46,842 nucleotides of DNA from a virus: positions 1-46,842 of IMG/VR virus record IMGVR_UViG_3300026510_000002. One strand, given 5' to 3'. A program made the translations under genes and the position numbers. The notes beneath the pieces are model-generated. The model was given only the letters and a program-made list of their open reading frames with translations. It was not told the DNA's origin and ran no database searches. Shown one piece after another: positions 24,918-32,975 of the stretch (its first letter is position 1; every line of letters starts with the position of its first letter).

Positions 24918-26616
24918 CGTTGTAATTTTTTAGTGATGTTAGAATTATATCTATTTGTTTACTGTATTCGAGGTTTGAACCAAATTCTGTGATAACAGTG
25001 TTTTCATCCTCAAATCTGGTTACAAATTTATAAAAATTTATTTTAAAGTTGAGTAATACGTTATCAATTGCACGTTTCTCAAACATTTCAATGGCTTCAA
25101 GTTCACTGTACAATGGTAGTGGGTCCAAACGTAACAACATCTTCTGTCTTAAAATCTTGTCTGAATTACCTTTGTACTTGGTGTCAATAAGTTGTTCATA
25201 AATCAATATTTGTTCAGATTTTGGCAATCCAGCCTTTTTTGCATTCTCAAATCTCAACTGCAATTGCTCTTCTGAAATCAAATAAAATTCAGTACCAAAG
25301 TTCGCTTCAACATTTACTTCTAAATTCTTGTATAATAGTTTGGCCACACTTGACACAATCCATTTATACAAATCATCAAGTTGTTGTTTGTTACGCATAA
25401 GTACGCTTTCCATTGATGCAAATGAACCTTTAATTTGTGTTTCGTTCACGGCTTCTTTTGTAAGAATAGAACTGACACCAACGGTCTTGTATCGAATTTC
25501 AAGTTCCAGTGCATCCAACTTTTCTGGCACATACTTCATTTTGTCCGTTTCTGGAAAGTGCATTTTAAACTTACCACTTCCATCTTCAAGGTTCTTTTCA
25601 CCACGTAGTTTGATACCTATGTGCGAACCCGGACCCATAAATGAACCCAAATCTTTTCCCAAACAAACTGGACACGTTGACCACTTGGTGCGTGTAGTTC
25701 CTTTTGCTCGGTCAATAATCTCCTCTTCGGCAATCTTACCACCTTTACAAACTGAATTTACACATTTTTTAATGGCACTTTCAGTGACTGGAAAAGGCAC
25801 GTAATGGTCAACATAATTACGGAAAATATCAAAGATTGTCCAATCTTCAAGTTTTGAAATTGACGGTCCGAATGCAACACGTCTTTTAAATGGGTTTCTG
25901 GAATTACTTGGTGTATTCACAAACATTCTGGCCGGACAATGACCAATTTGATGTTTGTTTTGTGAAATCAGTGTATAACTGTCACTTTTAGAACCTTTCT
26001 GAAACACATAATATGTTTCATCATCGTACACTGAATACTTCACCAGTTGTTCACTGGTATCATCTGGGTTGACACTTATCGTGTGTACAAATACAATGTA
26101 ACCACAATTACCATCTTTGTCAATAACATCTGCATCAATAAGCCTTGAATGGTCAATATTTATCAGATATGGTTTACCATCTTCACCCCTGTCAATTACA
26201 GTGAATGAGCACGGTTTGTTTTTTAATACTTCACGGGCCTGGCTTTCAATCCAATCCTGTGGTTTAACTTCGGACAACCAAACTTGCAATGCTTGTATAT
26301 CTCTACTTGCAGATACATTGAAAAATCGGTTTTTGCCCTCAAATACTTTGAAATAATCGTTTAAAATACTATCGGTTATTTGCACAATAGGTAAAGGAAA
26401 ACGCATAAATTGTAACACACGTTTAAGTTTGCCATCAATTCTGGTTTTCATTTTATTGGTCAATTCAGTCCAGTAAATTTCTTTTGTCAATTCATCTTCA
26501 TCCAACTCTTCTGTGAACACACGTAAAGCAGACTCGTATAATTTAACTGACTTTAGTAATTCACTATTTTTTGGCTGAATTATCAGTTCCCTTGCTTGTA
26601 ACTCGGTTAATATCAT
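24859..26616 (-). CDS. Portal protein with zinc-finger-like insertion
   Basis: This protein has about 585 residues, starting MILTELQAREL at the ATG 26614-26616. An upstream start would add 14 residues. Gene order (terminase, small genes, portal, scaffold, capsid), size and the long helical C-terminal half (LKNKPCSFTVIDRGEDGKPY; RNKQQLDDLYKWIVSSVAK) fit phage portals that form the dodecameric DNA channel. In the middle, KKCVNSVCKGGK followed later by STCPVC gives a four-Cys zinc-ribbon-like insertion. The 3' end overlaps the next gene by 59 bases. Confidence 0.8.
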   Translation of the reverse strand: MILTELQARELIIQPKNSELLKSVKLYESALRVFTEELDEDELTKEIYWTELTNKMKTRIDGKLKRVLQFMRFPLPIVQITDSILNDYFKVFEGKNRFFNVSASRDIQALQVWLSEVKPQDWIESQAREVLKNKPCSFTVIDRGEDGKPYLINIDHSRLIDADVIDKDGNCGYIVFVHTISVNPDDTSEQLVKYSVYDDETYYVFQKGSKSDSYTLISQNKHQIGHCPARMFVNTPSNSRNPFKRRVAFGPSISKLEDWTIFDIFRNYVDHYVPFPVTESAIKKCVNSVCKGGKIAEEEIIDRAKGTTRTKWSTCPVCLGKDLGSFMGPGSHIGIKLRGEKNLEDGSGKFKMHFPETDKMKYVPEKLDALELEIRYKTVGVSSILTKEAVNETQIKGSFASMESVLMRNKQQLDDLYKWIVSSVAKLLYKNLEVNVEANFGTEFYLISEEQLQLRFENAKKAGLPKSEQILIYEQLIDTKYKGNSDKILRQKMLLRLDPLPLYSELEAIEMFEKRAIDNVLLNFKINFYKFVTRFEDENTVITEFGSNLEYSKQIDIILTSLKNYNDENITSQQLDPSGEGTEKD

Positions 26617-26782
26617 TTTTTTCAAAGGTATAACGTTCATCATTAAGTTCCCAAGCACTGTTGGACAATCTTAATAATCTCAACGCGTGTTGCAGTTTAA
26701 ATTCTTGGTTTCTGTTATCCTTGCCTTTGGCCCTCAAAGTAATGAAGGCCTTTTTTGGCAAGTTTTTTTTCTTGACTCCCAC
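26564..26782 (-). CDS. Small basic protein before portal (72 aa)
   Basis: This protein starts with a GTG at 26780-26782 (MGVKKKNLPKKAF) and has a very basic N terminus followed by a helix (EFKLQHALRLLRLSN). It starts 3 bases after the 205-residue gene and overlaps the portal start by 53 bases. I recognise no family. It may bind DNA or assist head assembly. Confidence 0.6.
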   Translation of the reverse strand: MGVKKKNLPKKAFITLRAKGKDNRNQEFKLQHALRLLRLSNSAWELNDERYTFEKNDINRVTSKGTDNSAKK

Positions 26783-26785
26783 TTT

Positions 26786-27403
26786 TTAAATTTCAGTTAA
26801 TGGGTTGAAAGTTGGTTTTAAGATTATTAAATCTTCTGACCATCCTGCTTTCATACTGAAACTCATTGTGTGTGTATCTTTAGTCGCGAAACCTTGATTA
26901 CCTCTATCTGAAATAAATGGTGATTGAATTTCAAACCCTTTGTGATTGTCTGCATCAATCTTGACAACTGCGATTTTACCACCTTGTAAGATTAAATAAA
27001 CAACCAGACCTTTTTCACACATAATCGTTTTCATTGCTTTTTCAATTTCACTTGAAAGTTCTTTGAATTCACACGAAAATGCAGATGGATTAACACCTTC
27101 AACCTCTTCAACACCGTTAAGTGTAGAGTTGTCACCACCACCGTTGGTGATTGCATCACCGGGTGCGATTGTTGGATTTGCACCAATCAATGGAGTTATC
27201 ACAATTTTTGTTGAGTCGTTTGCTGCAATTAATGCTTGCCAGTCGGCAAGTGTAAGAATACTGTTTGCATCCGGCTGTGCGCCAGTACCAAATTGACTAC
27301 CTATACGTTGAAAGGCAACCCTTTGGATTTGTTTCAAATTCACGCCACAATCTTGTGCTGGTATATCAGTCAATGCTGTTGGTGAAGGACAATTACAATC
27401 CAT
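26786..27403 (-). CDS. Structural protein, first gene of the head operon (205 aa)
   Basis: This protein starts MDCNCPSPTALTDIP. The chain is beta-rich with a motif THTMSFSMKAGWSEDLIILK near the end, reminiscent of tail-tube or decoration folds, but I cannot name a family. It is the first gene after a good promoter (27469-27497) and a terminator (27508-27537), so it is probably highly expressed. Abundant virion protein (decoration or tube) is the best guess. Confidence 0.55.
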   Translation of the reverse strand: MDCNCPSPTALTDIPAQDCGVNLKQIQRVAFQRIGSQFGTGAQPDANSILTLADWQALIAANDSTKIVITPLIGANPTIAPGDAITNGGGDNSTLNGVEEVEGVNPSAFSCEFKELSSEIEKAMKTIMCEKGLVVYLILQGGKIAVVKIDADNHKGFEIQSPFISDRGNQGFATKDTHTMSFSMKAGWSEDLIILKPTFNPLTEI

Positions 27404-27468
27404 AATGCTTGTTTTTTTTTAATTAATAAAAGTTTTTAAGAAGCATTCCCTTAGCACCTATCTGTCGA

Positions 27469-27497
27469 CAAATGTACAAATATTTTTCAAATACCAA
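27469..27497 (-). promoter_or_regulatory. Promoter of the head operon
   Basis: On the minus strand TACATTTG (27469-27476) lies 18 bp from a TTG (27495-27497). It matches the Bacteroidetes consensus and sits between a terminator and the first head gene. It lacks the leader element found at the five related promoters, so it is likely controlled differently (late class). Confidence 0.65.
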
Positions 27498-27507
27498 CAC
27501 TAAACAA

Positions 27508-27537
27508 AAAACCCACAATATGAAAATTGTGGGTTTT
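27508..27537 (-). terminator. Intrinsic terminator before the head operon
   Basis: The 12-bp perfect arms AAAACCCACAAT and ATTGTGGGTTTT flank a 6-nt loop (ATGAAA). A T-rich tail follows on the minus strand. It ends transcripts from the secreted-protein gene at 27614-27994. Confidence 0.85.
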
Positions 27538-27613
27538 GAGTGTAGAAATATATCTTAACATCTTACGGAATATGGCAAACCACCAGACGAAAACAAATAT
27601 TTATTTTTTGGTT

Positions 27614-27994
27614 TTAAGTAGATCGGTATTTTATTTGCATCGTTGTCGTTATCTCATAGTCTGTCCTGCGTATGGGTACATCATAAGAAATCTTTTTGTC
27701 TGCACGTGTGGCAATGTATAAATACTCACAATCTTCAAGTCTTGTTTTTATTCCAACTTTTCCATCGTAGTTGAATATTACAACACTTACATTGGCTTTC
27801 AAATTAGTGCCATAGGCATTTTTGACTTCCAAAGTGTTTAAATCAACTGTCGCAATCTCAATTGAAATTACTTGAATGTTGTCTTGCACAAGTACTTTCA
27901 CATAATCTGGGCCAACATCATATTCTGGTTGTGAACTTCCGAACATAAATGATACTATAAAAAGCATCGTGGCCATTAAGAATAATTTTTTCAT
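27614..27994 (-). CDS. Secreted protein of unknown function (126 aa)
   Basis: A signal peptide (MKKLFLMATMLFIVSFMFGSS) is followed by a beta-rich domain with no Cys lipobox. The region from 27995 to 28108 contains a minus-strand terminator, so this gene may be a single unit between two terminators. No promoter matching the consensus is obvious. A host-envelope function such as exclusion is possible, but unsupported. Confidence 0.6.
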   Translation of the reverse strand: MKKLFLMATMLFIVSFMFGSSQPEYDVGPDYVKVLVQDNIQVISIEIATVDLNTLEVKNAYGTNLKANVSVVIFNYDGKVGIKTRLEDCEYLYIATRADKKISYDVPIRRTDYEITTTMQIKYRST

Positions 27995-28033
27995 CTAAAA
28001 AGAATTTAATGGTTTATAAAAATCAAAAGTAAA

Positions 28034-28071
28034 CAAAAAAAATGGACTTGCAGATTTTACACCACAAGCCC
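28034..28071 (-). terminator. Terminator after the 102-residue gene
   Basis: On the minus strand GGGCTTG (28065-28071) pairs with CAAGTCC (28044-28050) with one G-U, and a run of eight T follows. It ends the transcript of the gene at 28109-28417. Confidence 0.65.
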
Positions 28072-28108
28072 AATCCTACACCGACCCCACGCCGATGTGT
28101 TTCAAATA

Positions 28109-28417
28109 TTATTTTTTACTATTATCTTTCAGTCGTTCAAGCAATACATCTTCATTTTCATCCCATCGCCAGACCTGAAAGTTTTCCACATCTGAATGAT
28201 GCACTTGTTTCAATCTTTGTTCAAGGTTTTCATCACCAAATTCTGGGTGTGATGCAAACAATTTACGTCTTACATCTGAAAGTAAGTATTGACCGAAATA
28301 CACCATATTGTCACGTTCACCTTGTTTCAATTCTGCCTGAATTGGTGGTTGTGCAATTGAAAGATATGCAACGAATAAACCACTGTCACCAATAGTTTTA
28401 TTAAACTGCTGACACAA
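28109..28417 (-). CDS. Hypothetical protein with TTG start (102 aa)
   Basis: The frame from the TTG at 28415-28417 reads MCQQFNKTIGDSGLFVAYLS. No ATG is in frame upstream after a stop. It encodes a mixed protein with YFGQYLLSDVRRKLFASHPEF and an acidic end. It lies alone between a promoter with a strong inverted repeat and a terminator, so it is a separately regulated unit. I recognise no family. The start codon is uncertain. Confidence 0.55.
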   Translation of the reverse strand: MCQQFNKTIGDSGLFVAYLSIAQPPIQAELKQGERDNMVYFGQYLLSDVRRKLFASHPEFGDENLEQRLKQVHHSDVENFQVWRWDENEDVLLERLKDNSKK

Positions 28418-28421
28418 GTGT

Positions 28422-28448
28422 GTGCAATTGCAGCAGTATCAATTGCAC
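28422..28448. repeat. Perfect 9-bp inverted repeat in a promoter leader
   Basis: GTGCAATTG (28422-28430) and CAATTGCAC (28440-28448) are perfect inverted copies with a 9-nt spacer. The repeat starts 2 bases after a TAATTTTG -7 element and ends 4 bases before the start of the gene at 28109. It could be an operator for a dimeric repressor, or an mRNA hairpin that blocks translation. Confidence 0.7.
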
Positions 28449-28450
28449 GA

Positions 28451-28478
28451 CAAAATTACATAAAAAAAACCAACCCAA
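28451..28478 (-). promoter_or_regulatory. Probable promoter of the 102-residue gene
   Basis: TAATTTTG (28451-28458 on the minus strand) matches TAnnTTTG, with a TTG 17 bp upstream (28476-28478) inside the preceding terminator. It is the only promoter in sight for the gene at 28109-28417. Confidence 0.5.
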
Positions 28479-28501
28479 ATCAATTGCTTGAAATGGGTTG
28501 G
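28470..28501 (-). terminator. Intrinsic terminator after the small membrane-protein genes
   Basis: CCAACCCA (28494-28501 read in minus) pairs with TGGGTTGG (28470-28477) around a 16-nt loop, then a run of T follows on the minus strand. It ends the transcripts of the genes at 28549-30533. Confidence 0.8.
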
Positions 28502-28548
28502 CTAATCTTAATCTAAAACGTTACTTTTTACCTTGTCAAATATAACAT

Positions 28549-29001
28549 TTATTTCTTGTTATCCACATACTTTTTCAATAATGCCAGTTTTTCATAATGT
28601 TCACCACTCAATGCGTGCTTACGAATGTAGTGAAGTTTCTTTTCTGAAACGGTTGGAATATACTTTTCAAACTCATTATTGCTAAGTGTAAAAATATCAT
28701 CATAGTCCAGTTTATCAATTTGGTTATTTCGTGGAAACTTCAATTCAATTATCTCAACATCTTGACCACCAGAAATGGTTTGAATAAAGTCTTTTATTGC
28801 ATCTGGAATTGTTAAGTGTTCTGGCTGTTCTGGTTTCTTGTATTTATCCATCACATCATCAACCACACGGTCAACAACCTCTTCAATACGTTCATTCGTC
28901 TTGATGTTCAATTTGTCTGCTTTTCGGTAAATATAGGTTGCAATTACAAGATTGATTGCACTTGCAAAATATATTAATATTGGTGTGTACGTGTCCATCA
29001 T
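28549..29001 (-). CDS. Membrane-anchored protein (150 aa)
   Basis: An N-terminal membrane helix (ILIYFASAINLVIATYIY) is followed by a long charged cytoplasmic part with helical segments. Start ATG at 28999-29001 overlaps the stop of the previous gene. It lies in a run of small genes between the terminase and head operon. Unknown function; an envelope-associated early or late helper is possible. Confidence 0.6.
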   Translation of the reverse strand: MMDTYTPILIYFASAINLVIATYIYRKADKLNIKTNERIEEVVDRVVDDVMDKYKKPEQPEHLTIPDAIKDFIQTISGGQDVEIIELKFPRNNQIDKLDYDDIFTLSNNEFEKYIPTVSEKKLHYIRKHALSGEHYEKLALLKKYVDNKK

Positions 29002-29333
29002 AAGTGTTTTCTTAATAATCTGTTATAATTCTTAATAATATAATCTTTTTGATAACCCATTAAGTGAAACTTCATCACTGCTGGTATGTTAATGCCAGGC
29101 CTATCAAGGTAGTCAATTGCATCTTCTGTTGTAATCGGTGAAGTAATCACCATATCAGTCAATAAATCGAAATACTTCTTATCAGTCATACACTTTTCCA
29201 GTGCAGTGTCATATCGTACATTTCGACTGTACAACAATTTGAAGTATTGACGTTTGTGGTACCTATTCAGAACCAAAAGTGTGATGATGCAAATTAACAT
29301 CATCGAAATAATCATTACGTTTAAGTTTTCCAT
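28998..29333 (-). CDS. Membrane-anchored protein (111 aa)
   Basis: It starts with ATG at 29331-29333 and has one N-terminal membrane segment (MIISMMLICIITLLVLNRY). A soluble helical region follows (KQYFKLLYSRN...KYFDLLTDMV). Its stop overlaps the next gene (ATGA-type). No family recognised. It is one of three adjacent small, uncharacterised genes (28549-29556). Confidence 0.6.
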   Translation of the reverse strand: MENLNVMIISMMLICIITLLVLNRYHKRQYFKLLYSRNVRYDTALEKCMTDKKYFDLLTDMVITSPITTEDAIDYLDRPGINIPAVMKFHLMGYQKDYIIKNYNRLLRKHL

Positions 29334-29337
29334 ATTA

Positions 29338-29556
29338 TTATTTTAAAATTAGTTTGTAATTAGTACCATCAATCACATCTTCAATGTTAGTCTGGAAATA
29401 TCCATTCGGTCCTTCAAATCCAACTGCAATGATGTAATCATCAACACCAATCACATTGGTTGCACGTATGTCTTTCACTTTGTATTCAAGCCATCCATCG
29501 GCGTCCATATTTACGTTGTACACTTGGTCAACGGTCACTTCATTCAAGTATGCCAT
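29338..29556 (-). CDS. Hypothetical small protein (72 aa)
   Basis: It starts MAYLNEVTVDQVYNVNMDA and has a beta-rich composition resembling a small SH3- or OB-type domain. It is closely packed between its neighbours (4 bases on each side). I cannot name a family. Confidence 0.55.
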   Translation of the reverse strand: MAYLNEVTVDQVYNVNMDADGWLEYKVKDIRATNVIGVDDYIIAVGFEGPNGYFQTNIEDVIDGTNYKLILK

Positions 29557-29560
29557 ATTT

Positions 29561-29788
29561 CTAAATTAAAGAGTTATTGCATAATACAATCATACAACCT
29601 TGAACACGCAACTGAATGTTGTATGCTGCACGTAGTTCATCGGCACGTGTACCTGCAAACTCTTCTTTTGCCATTCGTATGAAACATAATTGTTCAAGTT
29701 CCTTTTTACAGTTGGCAATTGCATTTCTTTTGATTTGTGCGTGGTTTAATTGTGGGCCATTAGACCCACTATTTTTTTTATTGTTCAT
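29561..29788 (-). CDS. Hypothetical small protein (75 aa)
   Basis: A basic, Asn-rich start (MNNKKNSGSNG) is followed by an amphipathic helical region (KRNAIANCKKELEQLCFIRM). A Cys-containing end follows (VQGCMIVLCNNSLI). It lies 12 bases downstream of the 68-residue gene of the same operon. Function unknown. Confidence 0.5.
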   Translation of the reverse strand: MNNKKNSGSNGPQLNHAQIKRNAIANCKKELEQLCFIRMAKEEFAGTRADELRAAYNIQLRVQGCMIVLCNNSLI

Positions 29789-29800
29789 AGTGGGTTGTTT

Positions 29801-30007
29801 TTATACTGTAAATAATTCAGTAATATTATTGAAGTAACGATTGTCAACTGGTGCAAAAGTACCATTCTTTGACTTTCTTTGCATAGTAACATTGTTATGG
29901 TTCATAGTTCCAAACACTGCACTTTCACTGCAAATGTTTATTACTTCATTCGTTCCAGAAATATTGATTGTTCCGTAAGCAATTAATGTTGGTAATGTAG
30001 TTTTCAT
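29801..30007 (-). CDS. Hypothetical small protein, promoter-proximal (68 aa)
   Basis: It starts with ATG at 30005-30007, 7 bases after the leader element at 30015-30028 and behind promoter 30033-30061. A longer frame would begin inside the leader. The sequence is Asn/Thr-rich with NICSESAVFGTMNHNN. I recognise no domain. It heads the operon that runs to 28549, and by its leader belongs to the regulon of the predicted sRNA. Confidence 0.6.
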   Translation of the reverse strand: MKTTLPTLIAYGTINISGTNEVINICSESAVFGTMNHNNVTMQRKSKNGTFAPVDNRYFNNITELFTV

Positions 30008-30014
30008 AAGATTT

Positions 30015-30028
30015 GTTTTATCGTTTGT
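30015..30028 (-). promoter_or_regulatory. Leader element, copy 2 (sRNA target site)
   Basis: ACAAACGATAAAAC on the minus strand, 14 of 14 complementary to the sRNA linker, 7 bases before the start codon at 30007. Confidence 0.75.
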
Positions 30029-30032
30029 TCGA

Positions 30033-30061
30033 CAAATATAAAACAATTCTGCTAATAACAA
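30033..30061 (-). promoter_or_regulatory. Promoter of the operon starting at 30007
   Basis: TATATTTG (30033-30040, minus) with TTG 18 bp upstream (30059-30061). The AAAATATTTT palindrome lies just upstream. This is one of five similar promoters. Confidence 0.72.
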
Positions 30062-30073
30062 TAAAATATTTTA

Positions 30074-30340
30074 TTATTTTTTGAATAAACTTTTGAAAAA
30101 CCTTTTAATACGTGACCAAATTGATGCACGTCTTTTATAAATCTTGATGTGTTTTGCAATCTTTGACACTTGGGTTTCGTAGATGGCCCAGTATGCCGGT
30201 GTGAATGTTTTATTCACATTATCGTGGTAAGTCACCACAACTTTCTTCATTGTGCGTTCGTACTCTTCTGCTTTCGTTTCTGAACTCATAAGATGTTTTT
30301 TTGAAAACTGTTTGTTCAATGGTGCCAGGTCTAAACTCAT
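30074..30340 (-). CDS. Hypothetical small protein (88 aa)
   Basis: It starts MSLDLAPLNKQFSKKHLMS, with a helical middle and a very basic end (KRRASIWSRIKRFFKSLFKK). The final TAA lies inside the AT-rich upstream element of the next promoter. It may bind nucleic acid or membrane by its amphipathic basic helix. No family recognised. Confidence 0.55.
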   Translation of the reverse strand: MSLDLAPLNKQFSKKHLMSSETKAEEYERTMKKVVVTYHDNVNKTFTPAYWAIYETQVSKIAKHIKIYKRRASIWSRIKRFFKSLFKK

Positions 30341-30344
30341 AATG

Positions 30345-30533
30345 TTATTTTCTACTTGTTAAATGGTACGGTCTATTTTTACAACTCTTTTTATTGCAAA
30401 GGTATGGTTTTAATCGACTTCTTTTAATCAATAGACCTTTTATGTACAAACCACAAGAACCAAGTTGTTTCAGTAGTCGTGCAGCCTTCTTTGCATCTTT
30501 CTTGGTCAAGTAACCTTGTTTATTACACGCCAT
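30345..30533 (-). CDS. Small basic protein (62 aa)
   Basis: I start at the ATG 30531-30533 (MACNKQGYLTKKDAKK), which overlaps the terminase stop. A longer frame exists but would overlap the terminase end more. The protein is rich in Lys and Arg, with Cys pairs (GSCGLYIKG; YLCNKKSCKN) that could bind metal. Function unknown. Confidence 0.5.
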   Translation of the reverse strand: MACNKQGYLTKKDAKKAARLLKQLGSCGLYIKGLLIKRSRLKPYLCNKKSCKNRPYHLTSRK

Positions 30534-30537
30534 ATCA

Positions 30538-32028
30538 TCAATGTGAGTATTCAATTTCTGGTGCATCTGGTACAAGGTCAAGAAACTCGCACATCATAAA
30601 CGTGTCCATTAAATCTGGACTCTTACCATCAAGGAACACTTTCATTTCGTGCTTCGGTAATACTGCCATCTTACCATCATAATCTGGTTTAGCACGTTTG
30701 ATTGCTTTACGTTCTTTCAGTAATTGCGCTTTAAGTGTGACACCATCAGCGTATGGTCTATTTGCCAAATGCGGTGGAATATAATATTCACCACGTGTCA
30801 CTGCATCACCAGACTTGTAAAAGCATTGTGATTTTAGATTTTTGTAATTTTCATCATTCAATGCACGACCACCATTGTTGAATTCTCTGGCATCTTCAAT
30901 AAATCCATCAACGAATTGGCCCACACCATCATTGTCAAATACTATCCTTGAAAATGGTACCCGGTGTCGATATGCCAAGTTTTTGATGGTAGATATAACA
31001 ACATCACCTTTGGACTTATCCACCACCTCGAAATCAACCATCATCTTGCCTTTCCACACGAACACAACCAACTTATCTGAACCTTTCAGTGCAATATCAG
31101 TGGTAATACTCATTTCTGAATTCTTATACAGATGTTCGCAATATGAATTGGTGAATACATCTTTGAATTTCAGATAATCATAAATATCATTGTCGGTGAA
31201 CTTCACATTCCAATTTCCATCAAGTAATCTGCTTTTCTCTTCTTTTCCTTGTGAATTAAGATTTGCCAAGTAACCTGGGTCAACTTCAAGAAGTGCTTTA
31301 TTGTCGAATATAGAACCACCAATGAATGTGAGTGACTTTACAAAATTGTGTGATGGTATTCCAGATTGCTTCACCAGTGGTTCAATAACGTGCCAAGCCT
31401 TTACAGTAACCTCATCAATCGTGTCACCCCAAATATACTGGTCATTGTCAACTATGAAATAACGCAATACACCACATCGTTCTGGTATTGGATAACCGTC
31501 ATCGCCAATCCACCAGTCGATGAATTCACGTACCCAACTGTCTGGGTCCGGGTTGCACGTTGCACGTACATAAGGTTTAATTCCACACGTTGAACGGTTT
31601 CTTGATAGTAGATAAAAGAACATCTTCTTGGTGAAGTGTGTTAATTCATCAAATCCAATAAATGGTATTTCTGAACCTTGCCAGTCATAAACGTTCTTTT
31701 CATATTCAAGATGTGAAAACTTTAAACGTACACCACTTATAAATTGCCATTCCAACAATGAACGTCTTGGCACTACACCATCAATCACACTGTACATCTT
31801 TGTGCTTGCATCCCACAAACCACCTTCTGCACGTATCATTGGCGATGTACGTCTGAATATCACACCACCAAATCCTTTGACCGATGAATGTTTGATTGGT
31901 TCAGCCAGAAGTGTCCACGTTTTACCAACACCAGCCGAACCACCACCGATGACAATATCGGCTTGTGATGATAGGGCCATTTCTTGGTACCCACTTTGTG
32001 GTCTTATTTTGTTGATTTTACTGGCCAT
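30538..32028 (-). CDS. Terminase large subunit
   Basis: This 496-residue ATPase-nuclease packages DNA. The ATPase has a Walker A motif GGGSAGVGKT (about residues 28-37) and Walker B FIGFDE (about 124-129). A C-terminal RNase-H-like nuclease has DIALKG near residue 305 and DNDGVGQF further on. It follows the small subunit and precedes the head operon. Overall layout matches TerL of siphophages. The stop is TGATGA, and a small gene begins inside it. Confidence 0.93.
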   Translation of the reverse strand: MASKINKIRPQSGYQEMALSSQADIVIGGGSAGVGKTWTLLAEPIKHSSVKGFGGVIFRRTSPMIRAEGGLWDASTKMYSVIDGVVPRRSLLEWQFISGVRLKFSHLEYEKNVYDWQGSEIPFIGFDELTHFTKKMFFYLLSRNRSTCGIKPYVRATCNPDPDSWVREFIDWWIGDDGYPIPERCGVLRYFIVDNDQYIWGDTIDEVTVKAWHVIEPLVKQSGIPSHNFVKSLTFIGGSIFDNKALLEVDPGYLANLNSQGKEEKSRLLDGNWNVKFTDNDIYDYLKFKDVFTNSYCEHLYKNSEMSITTDIALKGSDKLVVFVWKGKMMVDFEVVDKSKGDVVISTIKNLAYRHRVPFSRIVFDNDGVGQFVDGFIEDAREFNNGGRALNDENYKNLKSQCFYKSGDAVTRGEYYIPPHLANRPYADGVTLKAQLLKERKAIKRAKPDYDGKMAVLPKHEMKVFLDGKSPDLMDTFMMCEFLDLVPDAPEIEYSH

Positions 32029-32031
32029 AGT

Positions 32032-32151
32032 TTAAGAAAATAGATAAATAACCACTATAACCAACAAAACCCAATACATAGTGTTATTGGGTGGTTTTGG
32101 GTAATTACCAACGTTTCGTTGATGTTCTGAAATTTGTCTGTCAATGTTCAT
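32032..32151 (-). CDS. Small single-membrane-helix protein (39 aa)
   Basis: The ATG at 32149-32151 (MNIDRQISEHQRN) precedes one C-terminal hydrophobic segment (MYWVLLVIVVIYLF). A longer start at 32241 is possible. It lies just before the terminase large subunit. Position and size are typical of phage accessory peptides; the exact start is uncertain. Confidence 0.45.
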   Translation of the reverse strand: MNIDRQISEHQRNVGNYPKPPNNTMYWVLLVIVVIYLFS

Positions 32152-32269
32152 TTTATGTATTCTTTGTAAATATCTGAAATCATACGAATGCACCAGACTG
32201 TTGATAAGTAATTGATGTATAAACCCATCAAAACAAACCATAATATCAATATGTACTTCAATATAATCA

Positions 32270-32398
32270 TTATCTGTGGTATTTGCTTGTGTGAACAAAG
32301 TTACGTGAATTCATTCGTTTCAACACTTCTGCAAGTTCGTTTATACTCTTTGAACACGCTTCACACGCCTCTTTTAATTTTTTACCAAAGTTTTCCAT
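32270..32398 (-). CDS. Small helical protein (42 aa)
   Basis: This frame starts with ATG at 32396-32398 (MENFGKKLKEACEACS) and ends with TAA at 32270-32272. It is a charged amphipathic helix of the kind often found beside terminase genes in Bacteroidetes phages. The gap to the terminase small subunit holds a GC-rich segment. Function unknown. Confidence 0.55.
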   Translation of the reverse strand: MENFGKKLKEACEACSKSINELAEVLKRMNSRNFVHTSKYHR

Positions 32399-32456
32399 TT
32401 TTCAAGTTTGTAGTGTTTATAGTAGTTTAGGCAACATCACGCACCGGGTGGGTACC

Positions 32457-32960
32457 TCATTTTTCACCATCTTTCTTTTCATCTTCATAAATTGGTTTTC
32501 CATCTTCACCAACACCGATGATGCTACGTACAACCGTTGAATTATTATCACGGTTATTATTAGGTAATTCGTAAATAGTCACTTGCTGGGTCAATTCCTT
32601 TCCGCCAGTAGTCAAATCGAGTCTGTCACCGTACTTCTTTGGTTTCTTACGTGCAGCAATCCATTTTAAACCATCCATCATTGCACGACCTTGTGCTGGG
32701 TCAACGGTTTTATCTTCAATCAAATCCACCACACGTTCAATCTTATCTGCATCAACATCTGCACTGTCCTCACGTGCCTGCGCGTAGTTGTTTGAAAAGT
32801 TGGCATCAAATTCATCCTTATTTGGGTTTAACCACAAGTAAATAGTGGAACGTACTGGCATATCATCATCATCATCCAATATCTTTTTCAGACTCCTACC
32901 AGATGCGAGGTGTTCGATTATGTGTGATTGTATTGTTTCAATTTCTTCTGGTGTGTACAT
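32457..32960 (-). CDS. Terminase small subunit
   Basis: This 167-residue protein has an N-terminal helix-turn-helix (ASGRSLKKILDDDDDMPVRST) that would bind the packaging site. An acidic helical middle follows, then a WIAARKKPKKYGDRLDLTTG segment found in many TerS proteins. Immediately upstream of the large subunit it should recognise viral DNA and regulate TerL. A GC-rich motif follows its stop. Confidence 0.85.
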   Translation of the reverse strand: MYTPEEIETIQSHIIEHLASGRSLKKILDDDDDMPVRSTIYLWLNPNKDEFDANFSNNYAQAREDSADVDADKIERVVDLIEDKTVDPAQGRAMMDGLKWIAARKKPKKYGDRLDLTTGGKELTQQVTIYELPNNNRDNNSTVVRSIIGVGEDGKPIYEDEKKDGEK

Positions 32961-32975
32961 CGTTATTTGTTTATG

